The notes under the pieces are model-generated. The model was not told the DNA's origin. It ran no database searches and saw nothing but the letters and a program-made list of their open reading frames with translations. A stretch of 64,000 nucleotides of DNA, from NCBI RefSeq assembly GCF_028453695.1, contig NC_135781.1:3152078-3216077 (forward strand), in the 5' to 3' direction. The position numbers and the translations under genes are program-made. Position 1 is the first letter of the stretch; the number at the start of each line of letters is the position of its first letter. The DNA comes from Augochlora pura. Its lineage: Eukaryota > Arthropoda > Insecta > Hymenoptera > Halictidae. Shown here one piece after another: positions 60,019 to 64,000 of the stretch.

Positions 60019-60262
60019 AGATTTTGGGTTAAATAATATCGGTTGAAGTATTTTTAAGTTCATTTGGTTTTGAATCGAAATTTTATTTTAAGTTCAAGGT
60101 TCAATTGAATTTAGTAATGAAAATTTTCTTGTTGAAATTAAATTGTTCAGAAGTTGGGGGTAATTACGATTTAACTTTGATGATTCAATTCATTGAAATT
60201 TGAGTTACTGAATAGATTTTGGATAAAATAATACTGGTTGAAGTATTTTTAAGTTGATTTCT
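60015..60262. repeat. Direct repeat about 195 bp apart
   Basis: GAATAGATTTTGGGTTAAAT with GGTTGAAGTATTTTTAAGTT (from about 60015) recurs with few changes from about 60211. The second copy abuts the solo element end at 60265. Confidence 0.8.
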
Positions 60263-60264
60263 GA

Positions 60265-60303
60265 GACGCCGGATATATCCGGCACTCGTACCGAAAGGGT
60301 TAA
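60265..60303. mobile_element. Solo right end of TTAA-type MITE family C
   Basis: ACGCCGGATATATCCGGC, then CTCGTACCGAAAGGGTTAA, nearly identical to the last 38 bp of the element at 9109-9438. The rest of the element is missing. Confidence 0.75.
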
Positions 60304-61250
60304 AGTTCGACGACGATTTGTCCGCGGAAACAATGCGTCCCCCCTAATAACGGCCGAACTGTCCAGGTGGGTCGCGCGACTCTCGCGTTTCTCCTCCTCC
60401 AGATCGAGAATTTGCCGACAGGAGCGTAGGAAAATGTGACGGACTGGGAGAAGGACGAGGAGGAGGAGGAGGAGGAGGCAACAATGGCTCCGATACACAA
60501 AGGCAGTAATTAACAGGAAAACTCGTGTACACAACAGTTTACAATGGAAATAAAAATGGAGCACGGGAGAAGAAGAAGAGGAAGGCACGATATAAAAATA
60601 ACGTCGAAACGAGAAAGCGGCGAGGGAAATACGCTCGTAAAACGTCCTCGCGAAGAAACCCGTGGCGCGTGCGAGCGAATAGAAAGAAGAATCGTGCGCG
60701 CAGCGGCGGTGTTAAGTAATTGGAAAAATGTTGCGCATCGGACATGATAAATCCAATCGCTGTCCGCCGCGTAAACGAATAATCGTTTGGCATTCGCGAC
60801 GCGGACAGCGAGAATCGTCGCAGGGGTGGTTTTGTCAGCGTTTGCTGGGAGTTTGAAGGAACCGGGATCTCGACGACGGCGAAACGCGATTCTCGTCGCT
60901 GTTTCCGAATCGCCGTTTTCGGCGAGTGATTCCGAGACCCGTGTGTCCCTCGGAACACGATTTTATTATTTTATTATCGGGCCGGGGTGCGGCTAAACCG
61001 AACGGCGGCGGGATCGTGGCGGCCGAACAGGGAAAGGAGCAAGGAGGGCCGCAGTTAAGTGGGTTATAGGGGCGCGCGGCTGAATAATTCTGCTTTACGA
61101 TCCGGAGAAAAGATTGGCTCTGATCGTTCGCCTTCTTTGCCGCGTGTAAACGGGCCCATGAATCCGCCGGAATCTTGATTCGAATGCCCTCGCGCGAGAA
61201 CTAAGCGATCTGGTCGCTTTATGTACTTTAGTAACGCGAATCGTATGGAG
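60280..61250. other. GC-rich region, no recognised gene
   Basis: Contains a (GGA)n array near 60455-60478 and arginine/lysine-rich chance frames on both strands. Confidence 0.45.
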
Positions 61251-61633
61251 AAAGATTGTATATAAGAGAAATCAAATGTCCTGTATGTATTGCGTTACAG
61301 CGATTCTATTTCTCAAATGGCGAAATTACTCTTGGAATTCCAATCGACGAGCATCTGCCATTTTTGTGCGACACACTGGTGCTGCCACCTGTTTTTTAAT
61401 TGGGGAAAGGAACGCCAACTTTTACGTTATTGCGGAGCTAATTATTTTACAACAGTGTAAAATTTATTGATTAAAACACCAGCTACACATAGATTGCTCC
61501 TTTAGCAAATATAATTTATTATTTCTAAACTATTTATTGCGATATTGAAGAGACAAAATCGCTATCACGCAACCCTTGCATCTACTCGAAACACAGTGAT
61601 CCACGAACGCGTTCGCATCTTTTAATTATTAAT

Positions 61634-61732
61634 AATTACTATTAATTATCAATTCAAATTATCAATAATTACTATTTATTATCAATTCAAATTATCAATA
61701 ATTACTATTAATTATCAATTCAAATTATAAAA
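61634..61732. repeat. 33-bp minisatellite, three units
   Basis: AATTACTATTAATTATCAAT plus TCAAATTATCAAT, repeated at 61634, 61667 and 61700. Confidence 0.95.
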
Positions 61733-62869
61733 TTAAAATTATCATATCTCCCCTTCCATAATTGTCAATTTTTCGCTTACAAACTGAGGAACAATTAGAG
61801 AGGATTTATTATACCGGACATCCCATCGATAAATTGTTTCTCTTATTTTATCCGAGATTGGAGGCTTCCACGGCTGAGCGTCGTGCTGTTCTTACTCTGC
61901 CGAGGCTCGCGGGCGTAAGCCGAGTCCGGCACGGAATTATTTTCCCAACGTTTCGCAAGCAGCCCGGCTTCATCAGAGGGTCAAAGACACGCCTCTGATA
62001 GCGGTGTGTGCCTAGCGGTGTTCCACTTAATACGGCGGAGTCGGTTCACGTATTCGCTTATTCTATTTTATGGCAGACCGGCGACTCGACGCTTTCGAGC
62101 TCTCCTCGATGGAGCTGTATCAACCGAGAAAAAACTCCGGTATGCAAAAGATTAAAGCCTCTCACAATTAGCCGTGAACGCTGGAGAAGGGAGCCGGGTT
62201 ATGGCCGGTGGCCATCGCCTTGGGCGTACTTGGCTTTGCGCTTATCGAATAAGACGTATTAAACGCTTTCATTGTCTTATGTTGTGCAGTTTTTAATGCT
62301 TCATTTATTTTACTGTCTTTTTAGGTTAGGTTATTTTTTATTAGGGTATAATTTTGTAATTATCTGTTAAGGTATATTTTTTAGTCTCTTATTTCGATCA
62401 TCTCTGTATGAAAAAATTGGAATTTGAAAATTCTATAAATTGGATAAATAAGTTATTGACTTAAAATCTGATTCTGCAGAGAAATGATTAAATTAATCGA
62501 CGAAGTTCGTCAACCTCAGAAAATATAATTAAATGAAACTATTATACCTAGAACTGTTTTATACAGCGATTAACGTATTAAACAATAAAATCAATTGACT
62601 CGTTTAATTTCTAATTTTACATTCTGTTCTCCCAGGCTCCGATTGGCCCATATCTTTACTCCAAACGTACAACAATCAAACCTAATTACACCGTTCCATT
62701 CTAAACAGTTTTAAAACTATTTTAAAACAACTTTCAACAACGACACTGCGATATTATATAAATCATACTACGTTTCACTATAAAATAATTTGCTTCGATA
62801 TTCCTCCACCAAAGAAAACGTTCTACGCGCTTCTGCAAACCTCCCTCCAATCCACCCCTAACAGTCGAA

Positions 62870-63920
62870 TTGTTAAATCTCGTCCGATTCAGCTAAACTA
62901 GTACAAAACCGGGTCCCCCCGGACCCGGCCTTCGCCGGGCGAAGAGTCAGAGAAAGAGCACCGCGTCTGCGAGGGGATCCGAAGTTCGGCCGTATGATTC
63001 CCGGGCGATCGCCGGGGGGATAAAACAGGATCGAGAAGTTCCCCGGTCCGAGCCGAGAATAAGAGACACGGGACGGCGTCGCGATAGAAAAGTTGGCGGG
63101 CCGGTAAACGAGCATACGATTCCGGGACAATCTCCGCGAGCCCGGTGTCCCGGACGCGAAACAACCGCGGAACTCGATCGAGAGACACGGGAAATCTCGA
63201 GACCTGCCGGGCATACTATACGCGACGAGTACGCGCGGCGAGGGTTCGCCCTTCTAGTCCTCGTCGCTCGCATAGAAAAGCGTCGACTTCCCGGCAGAAG
63301 TTTCGCGAAGTCGCGCGAACTCGTTACGATTTCCTTTCGTCGCGCAGGACCCGGCGGCGTTTTGCTTCTGCTTTGCATTTCTTCGGGAAGCGTTCCCTTT
63401 CCCTCTCTCCCTCTCTCTATCTCTCTCTCGCACGCTCTCTCTCTCTCTCTCTCTCCCTCTCTCTCTCTCTGTTCTCGTTTTTTCCTCGCGAGGCACACGC
63501 CTCAACGACTATCGTAATTTTTTCGGTACACATCCGCGACGCGGCGAGCCACGGTCCACGGGCTCGGCGAGAGTCGCTCCCCCACCACTCTTTCTCCCCT
63601 CCCTCCTCGTTTCGCCGCCCCGTTTTTCCTCGGCTGGATGCGTCGCGCGACGAGCAAACGCGACGGAATTCCGCGGCACGAAGAAACGGCGCGCGCGGAG
63701 GCGTCGTTGACGACGACGGCGACGGCGAAGTCGGCCGGCATACTTTGCCGAGCTGTATCCCGGAAGTTTGATAGCAACTTTCCTCTCGCCAAACAAAAGC
63801 TATCTGAGCGGACGTTCCGCCGTCCCCTCTGAAGAATGAGATGTGTGCTGGAAATGTCCACCCGGAATTCGCCAGGAAGGGAATCGCGCGAGGGACGATT
63901 CGTCGTTTGACCCTCTTGAT
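62870..63920. other. CpG-rich island with CT array, no recognised gene
   Basis: CT-rich tract at about 63405-63470 inside a GC-rich island. Long frames on both strands (plus 63145-63771, minus 62947-63498, minus 63417-63932) overlap and run through the array. No motif. Confidence 0.5.
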
Positions 63921-64000
63921 GGTAGGTGGCACGATGTTTGATTGCGTTTTTCGTCGTTTAATATTTAGGGGTTTTGGTGGAGTTTTCGGGATCAGTGGAG

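Noticed and set aside
1..64000. tRNA, rRNA or integrated viral sequence
   Set aside because: No tRNA B-box/cloverleaf, no conserved rRNA segments and no recognisable viral protein motifs were seen on reading both strands; a covariance-model and translated search would be needed to be certain.

Overview
This window looks like insect nuclear DNA, most likely hymenopteran (bee, ant or wasp). That placement is inference. It rests on intron-split coding exons with GT-AG sites, a sharp alternation of very AT-rich DNA with CpG-rich islands, many dinucleotide (GA/CT) arrays, short minisatellites and small non-autonomous DNA transposons. Nothing bacterial or organellar is seen. There are three runs of exactly 100 N (43449-43548, 46173-46272, 52337-52436) and a patch of single ambiguous bases (17821-18177), so this is a draft assembly.

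Region 1 (1-6515, minus strand) holds the only gene I can name with confidence: the 5' part of a stomatin / MEC-2-type SPFH (band 7) membrane protein. Four exons (6515-6329, 5962-5782, 4285-4124, 108-1) join with matching phases and canonical splice sites. They encode a short cytosolic N terminus, the membrane hairpin and most of the SPFH core. The gene runs off the left edge. Its introns carry a 21-bp minisatellite, a degenerate AAG/GGTTCAA repeat next to a 25-base G run, and TTAA-type transposon remnants.

Region 2 (6516-64000) has no gene I can confirm. It is intergenic DNA or the intron(s) of a gene whose exons lie outside. CpG-rich islands (for example about 8.4-9.1, 10.0-11.3, 15.0-16.0, 16.4-17.4, 18.0-18.8, 31.0-32.6, 33.2-34.8, 35.3-36.3, 42.4-44.1, 57.0-59.8 and 62.9-63.9 kb) contain long but unconvincing ORFs on both strands. 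Between them lies AT-rich DNA with tandem repeats of 11 to about 160 bp. A few exon-like pieces with good splice sites (27693-27508 and 20221-20036 on minus; 21227-21367 and 54479-54723 on plus) are listed at low confidence.

The most informative structure is the repeat content. Several families of 150-730 bp elements begin CCC and end GGG inside TTAA (or TCAA/TTGA), the signature of piggyBac-type non-autonomous elements. A separate family of about 335 bp foldback elements with arms of about 110 bp, each arm holding a CCAAT-like core, occurs in three near-complete copies plus one arm. A third repeat is shared between about 47.7-48.2 and 52.7-53.2 kb. No transposase is present, so any mobility would have to be supplied from elsewhere.
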